From the NCBI GenBank assembly GCA_003533825.1, contig DQCG01000518.1:1-8118 (forward strand): DNA of 8,118 nucleotides. Direction: 5' to 3'. The position numbers and the translations under genes were made by a program. Below, piece after piece: positions 1 through 6,471 of the stretch; position 1 is the first letter of the stretch, and each line of letters opens with the position of its first letter. The DNA comes from Phycisphaerales bacterium (GTDB taxonomy: Bacteria; Planctomycetota; Phycisphaerae; Sedimentisphaerales; Anaerobacaceae). The notes beneath the pieces were generated by a model. It was not told where the DNA came from. It made no database searches and worked only from the letters and a program-made list of their open reading frames with translations.

Positions 1-68
1 TGCCATTCTGCCATCCTCAAAAAAACTTTCAGTACACCTAAAACTCTATACACAGAGGCGCTTCCATC

Positions 69-112
69 AAAAAAAAAAAAACGACCAGCCTTTTTTACCT
101 CATCAGGTTGGT
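69..112 (-). terminator. Possible leftward intrinsic terminator with long T tract
   Basis: On the minus strand, ACCAACC (from 112-106) can pair with GGCTGGT (from 90-84) with one mismatch. The stem is followed closely by 13 consecutive T residues (complement of 69-81). The T tract is strong, but the stem is imperfect and the loop is 15 bases, so this is the weakest of the three leftward terminator candidates. Confidence 0.35.
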
Positions 113-164
113 GATATCCAAGAAACACTGTAATTGTAACCCCCCAGTGGTGTAAAAGTCAAGG

Positions 165-183
165 ATATTTGGGCTTCAAATAT
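165..183. repeat. Perfect 7-5-7 inverted repeat ATATTTG-N5-CAAATAT
   Basis: The arms at 165-171 and 177-183 are exactly complementary around GGCTT. A second pair, GGATAT at 163-168 and ATATCC at 189-194, partly overlaps and could extend or compete with it. The geometry (7-base arms, 5-base spacer) matches the padR operator candidate at 678-696, but the arm sequence differs. It could be a protein-binding site or an RNA hairpin. Confidence 0.4.
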
Positions 184-244
184 ATTGCATATCCGCCGTT
201 TACGACCGGGAATCAGGGCTGTGGGGCTGTTTATTGAAGTATCG

Positions 245-295
245 AAAAAAAGCCCTTGCTCCCAGGAAAAAGGAAGTCTGAAGAAAGCAAGGGCT
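245..295 (-). terminator. Leftward intrinsic terminator, 10-bp stem plus T7
   Basis: AGCCCTTGCT at 251-260 is perfectly complementary to AGCAAGGGCT at 286-295. Read on the minus strand, the stem runs straight into seven T residues (complement of 245-251), the classic rho-independent arrangement. On the plus strand no T run follows, so the signal is directional. The 25-base loop is purine-rich on the plus strand. No minus-strand gene lies upstream of it within the window, so whatever it terminates is either a non-coding transcript or the leader of a gene left of position 1. Confidence 0.6.
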
Positions 296-320
296 ATAAG
301 ATAGTGAACACTATCCTTAT
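296..320. repeat. Palindrome GATAGTG-AA-CACTATC with outer extension
   Basis: The arms at 300-306 and 309-315 are perfect. Allowing one bulged C, ATAAG at 296-300 also pairs with CTTAT at 316-320, giving about 11 base pairs. It abuts the leftward terminator at 245-295. The TAGTG/CACTA core is shared with the palindrome at 429-447, which occupies the same position relative to the next terminator. Confidence 0.5.
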
Positions 321-375
321 TTTACCAGATTGGTCGGTAGAATTTCTATTGTGGTGACTACGTATTTTCCTTGAG

Positions 376-422
376 AAAAGCCCCTGCTTCACGGAGGAGA
401 GGGATGGTTGAAACAGGGGCTT
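376..422 (-). terminator. Second leftward terminator-like hairpin
   Basis: AAGCCCCTG at 378-386 pairs with CAGGGGCTT at 414-422. After one mismatch, TTC 388-390 pairs with GAA 410-412, leaving a 19-base purine-rich loop. On the minus strand the stem ends in TTTTC, a shorter T tract than its neighbour at 245-295. The GCCCyTGCt/AGCAaGGGC-like stem and purine-rich loop make it look like a relative of the hairpin at 245-295. Confidence 0.5.
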
Positions 423-428
423 ACATCT

Positions 429-447
429 TAGTGTATTCAATACACTA
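429..447. repeat. Perfect 19-base palindrome TAGTGTATT-C-AATACACTA
   Basis: The arms at 429-437 and 439-447 are fully complementary around a single C. It sits 7 bases to the right of the terminator-like hairpin at 376-422. It contains TGTATT and AATACA, the same hexamers found in the arms of the padR promoter palindrome at 678-696 but in swapped order. It could be a regulator-binding site or an RNA hairpin ahead of the terminator. Confidence 0.5.
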
Positions 448-546
448 TACTGCCTCCTTCCTTGGAGAACTAATCAGTACAAACTATAGTTAGGTGCCAC
501 TGTTCTTGCCCAGTGTAACGCTTTTTTTTGAAATTTTACCGGGGAG

Positions 547-565
547 CCGGCCAATTCAAGGCCGG
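547..565. repeat. GC-rich hairpin CCGGCC-N7-GGCCGG
   Basis: Six perfect GC pairs (547-552 with 560-565) close a loop of AATTCAA. A run of T does not follow on either strand, so it is not a typical intrinsic terminator. Function is unknown. Confidence 0.4.
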
Positions 566-673
566 TGTGAGGATTAAAAGTTAGCATTATCCACAATGAA
601 ATAATAGACATACGAAAAAAGGTCTCTAAGATTTTACGATTCAAAAAAAAATGAAAAAAAACTTATTTTTTAG

Positions 674-702
674 TTGACAATACATAGTTTGTATTGCATA
701 AT
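674..702 (+). promoter_or_regulatory. Sigma-70-type promoter of padR
   Basis: TTGACA at 674-679 is a perfect -35 box. Exactly 17 bases later is CATAAT at 697-702 (five of six matches to TATAAT). An A/T-rich stretch lies directly upstream at about 645-670. Transcription would start near 709, leaving a leader of roughly 60 bases before the padR ATG at 769. This also rules out the in-frame TTG at 694 as a translation start. Confidence 0.8.
678..696. promoter_or_regulatory. Probable PadR autoregulatory operator
   Basis: CAATACA (678-684) and TGTATTG (690-696) form a perfect inverted repeat with 7-base arms around TAGTT, and almost exactly fill the spacer between the -35 and -10 boxes. A repressor bound here would block RNA polymerase. 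PadR-family proteins are dimers that commonly bind short palindromes in their own promoters, so the adjacent PadR is the natural candidate. That assignment is inferred from position and symmetry only. Confidence 0.65.
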
Positions 703-758
703 AAGCAAAACCAAACAATAGATTTAGATGTTAAATCTTTGAAATCATTATATTTACG

Positions 759-762
759 GGAG
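759..762 (+). promoter_or_regulatory. Ribosome binding site that fixes the padR start
   Basis: GGAG is followed 6 bases later by ATG at 769. Together with the promoter position it selects this ATG over the upstream in-frame TTG. The 14 bases GGAGATAACGATGA at 759-772 recur exactly at 3346-3359, across the start of the isomerase-like gene. Confidence 0.7.
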
Positions 763-768
763 ATAACG

Positions 769-1110
769 ATGAAGTTTGAAAGCCAGTTGTTGAAGGGCGT
801 AGCCCCGGTCGTTGTGCTTGAGATACTTTCCGGCGGGCAAATGTACGGCTACGAATTAAGCCAGGCAATCGAGCAGCGAAGCGGCGAGATTTTGACGCTC
901 GGCAAAGGGACGCTTTACCCGCTGCTCTACAATCTCGAGGCGAAGAAGCTGGTGCAGGGCAAGTGGGAAACCGCCGGGTCAGGCCGAAAAAGACGATACT
1001 ACTCTATCACCGGCAGTGGCAAGGATGAGCTCGCAAAGCAAAAAGCCCAGCTTAAAGAGTTGACGACCGGCCTGAATCTCGTTTTCGGCGGAGCAATCGC
1101 ATTAGCCTGA
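769..1110 (+). CDS. PadR-family transcriptional regulator (small form)
   Basis: This 113-residue protein is a PadR-type winged-helix DNA-binding repressor. The first helical part contains MYGYELSQAIEQRSG (residues 25-39). The recognition helix region GTLYPLLYNLEAKKLVQ covers 48-64, and the wing carries GRKRRYYSIT at 72-81. The short C-terminal helix fits the small PadR subfamily, where it makes the dimer. The start at ATG 769 is supported by GGAG six bases upstream and by the promoter at 674-702. The perfect palindrome inside that promoter suggests negative autoregulation. The gene precedes the membrane protein at 1160 by 49 bases on the same strand, so the two are probably co-transcribed. 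This resembles the widespread pairing of PadR regulators with HAAS/DUF1700-like membrane proteins. The ligand or signal is unknown. Family assignment is confident; the regulated target is inferred. Confidence 0.92.
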   Translation: MKFESQLLKGVAPVVVLEILSGGQMYGYELSQAIEQRSGEILTLGKGTLYPLLYNLEAKKLVQGKWETAGSGRKRRYYSITGSGKDELAKQKAQLKELTTGLNLVFGGAIALA

Positions 1111-1159
1111 TTATTGGTATTAGCCTTGGCGCTATTCAGAAATCAGAGGAATAAGAAAA

Positions 1160-3262
1160 ATGTCCGATAGAAAAAGCGATTCAAAAAATCTTCCCGCCTG
1201 TGCGGTCGAGTATGTACGGCGGCTTTTGAAGAAGATGCGTTATCGCCGGAAAGTCCGGGATGATGTCGAGGCTGAGCTGAAGGCTCATTTTGAAGATGAG
1301 CTGAAAGACTGCAAGAGCGACAAAGAACGACAGCAAAGAGCCAGGTATCTCGTCGCAGACTTCGGCGACATGAAACTGCTGGCGATACTGTTACGCCGGG
1401 CCAAAAAACGCTGCCGGCCGCTCTGGCGCACCGTAATAGCAAGGACATTCCAAGCCATCGGCGTTTTAATCTTATGCTTCATCGTTTACGCCGTCTGGTT
1501 TTCCTTCGGCGAGCCGACGATCCGAGTGGATTATATCCGGCTGCTGAACCAGATGAATCAGCCGCAACTACTTGATCAGGACAACGCCTGGCCCCATTAC
1601 GAAAAGGCGATCAAGCTGTTTGTCCCCCAAAGCCCGCTCGTTGAAAAGGTTATTTCATACAGGCACCACAGTGGAGACCGTGAAGACGCAATGCGGCTGA
1701 AAAAAATGTTGCTTGATAATGAGTCACAGATTCAGCTATGGTTCGAGAAGAACCAGAAATACTGGGACAATCTAACCCATGAACAACAAACGGTACTTCT
1801 TAAGTGCCTCGAATACAACTGGGTGCCGTTCCCTATAATCGCCTATCAATCACCCAACGACTGGAGGACCACAACATTAGTCAGAATGACCGAGCATATT
1901 ATCCGATGTATCAAAGAGGACACAGAGCTAACAACACCCACTTCCTCAGGTACCCTCTCCCTCTCATCGGCTCCCGAATATCCCAGTGACGAGCTTAAGA
2001 GATGGATCGAGAATAACACAATCCCGCCAAATCATCTCCAGGCCGTCTCGGTGGCGGTTCTTAACGAAGCAATAAAACGATTCAAAAACCTTCCCGAAGA
2101 CATTTCCGCGCCGCTGACAGAGATCGAATGTGAATATATCCGTCCCTGGATCGAGCAAAACGAAGCTGCCTGGCAGCAATACGCAGCCGGCAGTGCCAAG
2201 TCGTATTGCTACCGGCCATATACATTCGATCCCAATGTTCAGGACTACTCAATCATGAACATTCTGATGCCACATCTGGCCCCGCTGAGGCGTTTGGTAA
2301 TGATGAGTGTCTGGCATGCTCGTATCAACAGAGACCAGGGACAATTAAAGCAGAGTATCGAGGATTGTCTCACCATCGTCCGCTCGGCCCGCCACTGGCA
2401 GAATAAGGGTTCAATCATCGAACAATTAGTAAGTCAGGGGATAAGCAATCTCGGCCATGAAGAAATACTGAACATCTTATCCGACCGGAAACTTTCCACC
2501 GCCGAGCTGCTGAAATTGCAGGAACAATTGTCTCAAATTTACCCCGGGGACTACCCGTTAATGAACCTGGAAGGCGAGAGGCTGGTCTTCATGGACGTCA
2601 TTCAGCGTTCGTTCACCGACGGAGGCCCAGGCGGAGGTCACTTAATACCCGGTATGTGGGATGAGTATACAGGATATCTTGCTCTCGACTCAGACGATAG
2701 AGACAAGCGAATCTTCATGCCGTTCTTAACGGCGGCAAGCATGGTCCACGCAAGGCGAGATGCGACGATAGCAAAAGCGAACGAGATATACGACCTGCAA
2801 AGCAAGACTACCAAGATGACTCCCTACGAAAGGCATGTGTCTAACATCAAAGCGGTCGATGAGTATGAATCAATGCACAGCTACAGGTTCTTTATGATTC
2901 AAATCTTAATGCCCGCAACAGGAAGGGCTTCCGAGTTAGCATATCGAGGCAAAATACACCACGAAGCAACCTTGACGATATTGGCGCTTCTGCGATGGCG
3001 GCAGGAGAATAATCAATATCCGGCAGCACTTGATGAGCTGGTCGCCGCCGGACTGCTGAAAGAGCCGCCTGTTGATCCATACAGCGACAAGCCCCTGGTG
3101 TACAAAAAAACAAATGGTGATTTCACTCTCTACAGCGTCGGCCCGAACTTCAAGGACGACACCGGCGAGATCGCCATCAAGCACAACAGACCATACAAGT
3201 GGGGTACCGACGAAGACGGAGACATCGTTTTCTGGCCGGTTGCCAAATCTATGCCCCGGTGA
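1160..3262 (+). CDS. PadR-linked single-pass membrane protein, HAAS-like N-terminus, pseudopilin-G-like C-terminus
   Basis: A 700-residue protein starts at ATG 1160, with AGAGGA nine bases upstream. Residues about 12-85 are a charged helical region (RRLLKKM, DDVEAELKAHFEDEL, then a helix around VADFGDMKLLAILL) resembling the HAAS/DUF1700-type domain found next to PadR regulators. One transmembrane segment follows at about 96-117. The remaining ~580 residues should lie outside the cytoplasm. They begin with a DNAWPHYEKA motif (141-150) that I associate from memory with planctomycetal proteins of this kind. Residues 600-669 (RWRQENNQYP, DELV, PPVDPYSDKPLVY, LYSVGPNFKDD) resemble the C-terminal part of type II secretion pseudopilin G and related planctomycetal proteins, where this DP-x-x-x-PL-Y...YSxGP pattern recurs. 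No enzyme active site is apparent. Its partnership with padR suggests a membrane sensor or signalling partner. The role is inferred and the domain calls are by eye. Confidence 0.8.
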   Translation: MSDRKSDSKNLPACAVEYVRRLLKKMRYRRKVRDDVEAELKAHFEDELKDCKSDKERQQRARYLVADFGDMKLLAILLRRAKKRCRPLWRTVIARTFQAIGVLILCFIVYAVWFSFGEPTIRVDYIRLLNQMNQPQLLDQDNAWPHYEKAIKLFVPQSPLVEKVISYRHHSGDREDAMRLKKMLLDNESQIQLWFEKNQKYWDNLTHEQQTVLLKCLEYNWVPFPIIAYQSPNDWRTTTLVRMTEHIIRCIKEDTELTTPTSSGTLSLSSAPEYPSDELKRWIENNTIPPNHLQAVSVAVLNEAIKRFKNLPEDISAPLTEIECEYIRPWIEQNEAAWQQYAAGSAKSYCYRPYTFDPNVQDYSIMNILMPHLAPLRRLVMMSVWHARINRDQGQLKQSIEDCLTIVRSARHWQNKGSIIEQLVSQGISNLGHEEILNILSDRKLSTAELLKLQEQLSQIYPGDYPLMNLEGERLVFMDVIQRSFTDGGPGGGHLIPGMWDEYTGYLALDSDDRDKRIFMPFLTAASMVHARRDATIAKANEIYDLQSKTTKMTPYERHVSNIKAVDEYESMHSYRFFMIQILMPATGRASELAYRGKIHHEATLTILALLRWRQENNQYPAALDELVAAGLLKEPPVDPYSDKPLVYKKTNGDFTLYSVGPNFKDDTGEIAIKHNRPYKWGTDEDGDIVFWPVAKSMPR

Positions 3263-3267
3263 AATAC

Positions 3268-3296
3268 TTGCAAACCCAGCAGGCACATCGTATCAT
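3268..3296 (+). promoter_or_regulatory. Probable promoter of the isomerase-like gene
   Basis: TTGCAA at 3268-3273 (four of six) and TATCAT at 3291-3296 (five of six) are 17 bases apart. They lie just after the stop codon at 3262 and about 60 bases ahead of the ATG at 3356. This suggests the gene at 3356 can be transcribed independently of padR, although read-through is possible because no terminator is visible between them. Confidence 0.5.
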
Positions 3297-3344
3297 ATCC
3301 TGAACAGTGCTGACAATATAAACGAGTCACAAAATTTTTTTTGC

Positions 3345-3349
3345 AGGAG
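3345..3349 (+). promoter_or_regulatory. Ribosome binding site that fixes the start at 3356
   Basis: AGGAG lies six bases before ATG 3356. The in-frame TTG at 3341 overlaps this site and would place the ribosome binding site inside the gene, so it is rejected as the start. The bases from 3346 to 3359 are identical to those at the padR start. Confidence 0.75.
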
Positions 3350-3355
3350 ATAACG

Positions 3356-4840
3356 ATGAGTTCCGGAAGATGCCCCTTAAAATGCAGTTGCAATCATAAT
3401 CTCAGCCGTCGCCAGTTTATCCGCGGTTCAGCCGGAGTAGTGGCTGGTTCTGTTTTTCTGCAGGGCTGCAATCCACTGGTCAAAGAGCCGATGGAGACAC
3501 AGAATCCAATTCGTCAGTGCGGGCCGGCGTCGAAATACGTGCCGACCATCAAAGCGGCCTTTGTCCGGCGGAAGGAAGATTACGGCATGTTATGGCCGGG
3601 AGCCGTCTATGACGGAAAGGCCGCACAAAAGATGTACACCGAGAAAATGACAAGTACTGCCGCAAAGCTCGGGGCGAAGTTCGACCTGCGCAGCCAGCCG
3701 CTTTACAGCCTCGAAGAGGCCGAAGCCTGGATTACCGAGGCCGAAGCGCAAAAAGCCGACGGCCTTCTGCTGGTCATGTTGGATCGCCAGCGACATTCCT
3801 GGCCGAGTGCCACAAAAGTCGCTCACAGCACAATCCCGTCGATTATTTATTCTCCACTCGGAACATCGTTTACAACCAACACAATCCATCTTGCCGAGAC
3901 GCCCGGCTGTGTGATTTATTCGACGAACGATTTTGGCCAGGCCGCCTACGGCATGAAAATGCTATGCGCCTCGGCAAAAATGCGCCGGACCCGCTGCGTC
4001 GTAATAAGAGGCAGGAATCGTTCCGAAGCACCTTTAGCCGACACCGGAATCTCAATGCGAGTCGTGCCGGCCACGACGTTCATCGAGCAGTACAACAAGA
4101 CCACCGTGAGCAAGGATATGCTGGCGATGGCCGACGATTATCTTCGCCGGGCGCGGAAGGTAACGGGCGCGACACGCCAGGATGTCATCAACGGCGTGAA
4201 AAGCTACTACGTGGCCGGCAGGATTCTCGAAGCCGAGCAGGCCGACGCCATCACGATGGATTGCCTCGGCGCCCTGGGCCGGATCAAGGTGAGCCTGCCA
4301 TGCATCGCATGGTCGCGGATGAACGATGATGGCATCCCCGCCGCCTGCGAAGCCGACTACGGCGCGGTCGCATCGCATACCATAACACAGTATCTGTTCG
4401 ACAGGCCGGGCTTCCAGCAGGACCCCGTGGCCGATACCGCCGACGATTCGATAATAGGGGCGCACTGCTCATGCCCGACGAAGCTGAACGGCTTCGATTC
4501 GGGCCCTGAACCGTTCGATTTGATGCACCATCACGGCAACCGCGACGCCGTGCCGAGAACGCTCTGGCAGGTGGGCAGGCGAGCCACAAGCATCGATTTA
4601 TTGCCGGGCAAAGCGGACGGCAGCTCGCCCACGAAGGTGCTGATTTCAGCCGGCACGGTGCTGGAGAATATGGATGTCCCCCCATCCGGCGGATGCGTGG
4701 TCTCGGTCAAGATCAAATTCGACGGCACACAGGAAGTCCTCAGCTTCCCCGGCTTTCACCAGATATTCTTCTACGGCGACTACGCGCACCAGATGAAAGA
4801 CTTCTGCCAGCTAAACAAATTCGAAGCCGAGATAGTCTGA
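3356..4840 (+). CDS. Tat-exported L-fucose/L-arabinose isomerase-like lipoprotein
   Basis: This is a 494-residue protein. The N-terminus has a twin-arginine motif (SRRQFI, residues 17-22), a hydrophobic stretch, and a lipobox-like LQGC ending at Cys38, so it is probably exported folded and lipid-anchored. The body resembles the L-fucose isomerase and related proteins group (COG2407 type). There is a Rossmann-like sugar-isomerase N-terminal half. Then come AITMDCLG (298-305), PCIAWSRMNDDGIPAACEADYGA (315-337 region), AHCSCP (369-374), HHH (391-393), and a C-terminal FHQIFFYGDY (467-476). E332, D302, H370 and H468 are candidate metal or catalytic residues by position, not proven. The expected reaction would be aldose-ketose isomerisation, but export and lipidation are unusual for that, and it may have another role on carbohydrates. 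It is convergent with the oxidoreductase at 4871, with only 30 bases between the stops. Family call is good; substrate unknown. Confidence 0.78.
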   Translation: MSSGRCPLKCSCNHNLSRRQFIRGSAGVVAGSVFLQGCNPLVKEPMETQNPIRQCGPASKYVPTIKAAFVRRKEDYGMLWPGAVYDGKAAQKMYTEKMTSTAAKLGAKFDLRSQPLYSLEEAEAWITEAEAQKADGLLLVMLDRQRHSWPSATKVAHSTIPSIIYSPLGTSFTTNTIHLAETPGCVIYSTNDFGQAAYGMKMLCASAKMRRTRCVVIRGRNRSEAPLADTGISMRVVPATTFIEQYNKTTVSKDMLAMADDYLRRARKVTGATRQDVINGVKSYYVAGRILEAEQADAITMDCLGALGRIKVSLPCIAWSRMNDDGIPAACEADYGAVASHTITQYLFDRPGFQQDPVADTADDSIIGAHCSCPTKLNGFDSGPEPFDLMHHHGNRDAVPRTLWQVGRRATSIDLLPGKADGSSPTKVLISAGTVLENMDVPPSGGCVVSVKIKFDGTQEVLSFPGFHQIFFYGDYAHQMKDFCQLNKFEAEIV

Positions 4841-4867
4841 TTTTGACATCCAGGTCTGCGGCTTTTT
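4824..4867 (+). terminator. Weak terminator between the convergent genes
   Basis: AAGCCG (4824-4829) pairs with CGGCTT (4859-4864), and T residues run from 4863 to 4867. The 29-base loop is long and the first arm lies within the last codons of the isomerase-like gene. It is plausible for the rightward transcript only, because no T run follows on the minus strand. Confidence 0.3.
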
Positions 4868-4870
4868 CAG

Positions 4871-6295
4871 TTACAGCGTCCATCCATCGCGGTATGGCGG
4901 GTCTACAAGTTTGTTGGCGTCGGCGTGGTTGGTCACCCGCATGGCTTCGGCGTCCCACTCGAGTACGCGCCTCGTCCGCAGGGCGAGCGCTCCGAGCAGG
5001 GCCATCTCCGTCATCTCGCAGCCGAACTCTATGGGGCAGACGGTGCGTGAATCCGTCTTGCACGCCTTGATCCATTCGCCGTAGTGATCGTCGCACCTGT
5101 ACATAGTTTTTTCCGGCTGCTGGAAGTCGCGGAACTTTTTCTCCGGCAGCAGCAGGCCACCGACAATGCCGCGACTTCGGCCGAATGGATTACCGCCACA
5201 ATAACCTGCTATCAACTTGCCCTGCTCTCCTACGAACAGAAGGCCGCTGGACGGCAATTGTATGCCCGGGTCGAGCTCTGCCGGCCGGAGCGGCTTCATT
5301 CCGCCGTCGTACCAGTGCACATTCAAAGGAGGTAGACTTTCCCTTGCTCCGAATTGCCATGTAACGGTGTTGGCGTGGCTCTGACATTCGGGCGTCGATA
5401 CGAATTGGAAGAAGCCCTTGTGGCGGATCGAGCTGCGGGCATAAACGGTCGTCGGGGCGCCGAGTTGCAGCTCCCTGAAGTATGCATGGAGCGTGTGACA
5501 TGCCATATCGCCGACCGTCCCGGAGCCGAAATCCCACCACGGGCGCCAGTTACAGGGATGATAGGCCGAGTGATAAGGACGGTACGGTGCCGGGCCGATC
5601 CAGAGGTCCCAGTCCATGCCGGCCGGCGGAGATTGCTTTTCCGTGGGCCTGACCAGTGAGCACGGATAGGCCGGGTGGTCACACCAGATGTGCAGCTCCC
5701 GAACAGAGCCGATAGCCCCGGATTTCAAAAGCTCGGTTGTGTTTCGCGATGCGTCCGTTCCGGAAGACTGCACGCTCGACTTGGTGACAAGATGCTTCGC
5801 ATCGAGAACCGCACGGCGGACTTTTCTCGCTTCGGCAATGTTGTGCGTTATCGGTTTGGCGCAATATATGTGCTTTTCGAGTCTTATAGCCTCCATCAGA
5901 AGCACTGCATGCGTGTGGTCGGGCGTGGCGATGATAAGAGCGTCGAAGTTGTCGGCTTCTTTCTTGAACATCTTCCGATAGTCGTGGTAGGTCCTGGCGC
6001 CGGGAAAACGCTGAAAGACTTTGCCTGAGAGGTTATGGTCGAGATCGCACAGGGCGACGATGTTCTCGCTCCGGCAGCTACCGAGGTAGCTCTGGCCCAT
6101 GCCTCCGACACCAACAGCGGCGATTCGCAGCTTGTCACTCGGGGCCTGGTTGCCGGGACCGCCGAGGACAAAACGCGGCACGATAATCGGCGCTGCAAGG
6201 CCGGCGGCAAGCACCGAACGCCTGGATACTTTGCGTTTTGCGTTGTCTGTAAGATTTTGAGATTGATGGGATCTGTTTTTTTTATTCGATAGCAT
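4871..6295 (-). CDS. Tat-exported Gfo/Idh/MocA-family oxidoreductase
   Basis: This is a 474-residue NAD(P)-dependent sugar oxidoreductase family member. ATG at 6295-6293 is preceded by AAGGAG (complement of 6305-6310) nine bases away, which supports this start. A twin-arginine signal (SRRSVLAAGLAAP, from residue 24) predicts export. The Rossmann nucleotide-binding loop is VGVGGMG (61-67), followed by the acidic CDLD (83-86) and ATPDHTH (123-129). The usual EKP motif appears as CAKP (145-148), keeping Lys147 but replacing the Glu. The DWDLWIGPAP (228-237) and WWDFGSGTVGDMACH (253-267) stretches are typical of the large planctomycetal and Bacteroidota subgroup. The substrate is likely a sugar or sugar derivative, otherwise unknown. 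It faces the isomerase-like gene and is divergent from the tag remnant. Its own promoter is probably at 6329-6357. Confidence 0.92.
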   Translation of the reverse strand: MLSNKKNRSHQSQNLTDNAKRKVSRRSVLAAGLAAPIIVPRFVLGGPGNQAPSDKLRIAAVGVGGMGQSYLGSCRSENIVALCDLDHNLSGKVFQRFPGARTYHDYRKMFKKEADNFDALIIATPDHTHAVLLMEAIRLEKHIYCAKPITHNIAEARKVRRAVLDAKHLVTKSSVQSSGTDASRNTTELLKSGAIGSVRELHIWCDHPAYPCSLVRPTEKQSPPAGMDWDLWIGPAPYRPYHSAYHPCNWRPWWDFGSGTVGDMACHTLHAYFRELQLGAPTTVYARSSIRHKGFFQFVSTPECQSHANTVTWQFGARESLPPLNVHWYDGGMKPLRPAELDPGIQLPSSGLLFVGEQGKLIAGYCGGNPFGRSRGIVGGLLLPEKKFRDFQQPEKTMYRCDDHYGEWIKACKTDSRTVCPIEFGCEMTEMALLGALALRTRRVLEWDAEAMRVTNHADANKLVDPPYRDGWTL

Positions 6296-6328
6296 TCTAA
6301 GGGTCTCCTTTTCGATTCGGATTTAGAA

Positions 6329-6357
6329 AGTATAATCTTCCTATTCTTCTCATGCAA
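6329..6357 (-). promoter_or_regulatory. Probable promoter of the Gfo/Idh/MocA gene
   Basis: On the minus strand TTGCAT (complement of 6352-6357) is followed 17 bases later by TATACT (complement of 6329-6334, five of six). Transcription would start about 26 bases before the ATG at 6295, which leaves room for the AAGGAG ribosome binding site. The -35 box matches only three of six positions. Confidence 0.5.
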
Positions 6358-6437
6358 GATTGTTTTCGCCGAACATAATTGGTACTTTAAGGCTGTTGAA
6401 ACGGAAAACATTAGTTTTTGTGACCTAATATCAAACA

Positions 6438-6443
6438 TATAAT
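6438..6443 (+). promoter_or_regulatory. Perfect -10 box upstream of the tag remnant
   Basis: TATAAT lies 28 bases before the ATG at 6472. No good -35 box sits 16-18 bases upstream; TTGTGA at 6418-6423 is 14 bases away, which is too close. This may be the old tag promoter, still partly intact. Confidence 0.35.
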
Positions 6444-6471
6444 TCGGTAAAGATTTACTGGAGATTGACTC

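Larger units (their letters stand above)
1..693. other. Long gene-free, AT-rich region with many inverted repeats
   Basis: No reading frame here has a credible start, ribosome binding site and protein-like composition. The main contents are listed separately: three leftward terminator-like hairpins, three palindromes, one GC-rich hairpin, and the padR promoter at the right edge. Smaller items are an A13 run at 69-81, a perfect 10-base palindrome AACTATAGTT at 482-491, and a weak rightward hairpin (CACTG 498-502 with CAGTG 511-515) followed by T8 at 522-529. That hairpin could be a poor plus-strand terminator. The A- and T-tracts at about 645-670, just upstream of the padR -35 box, could act as an UP element. 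No tRNA, rRNA or CRISPR pattern is visible. Confidence 0.6.

Noticed and set aside
547..565. Intrinsic terminator at the GC-rich hairpin
   Set aside because: Neither strand has a T tract directly after the stem.
1..693. CRISPR array
   Set aside because: The repeated hairpins are only two or three, differ in sequence and spacing, and have no fixed-length spacers.
694..768. N-terminal extension of PadR from TTG 694
   Set aside because: The TTG overlaps the promoter palindrome just before the -10 box at 697-702, so it lies upstream of the likely transcript start; ATG 769 has GGAG at the right distance and begins the conserved domain.
3341..3355. TTG 3341 as start of the isomerase-like gene
   Set aside because: It overlaps the AGGAG ribosome binding site that serves ATG 3356.
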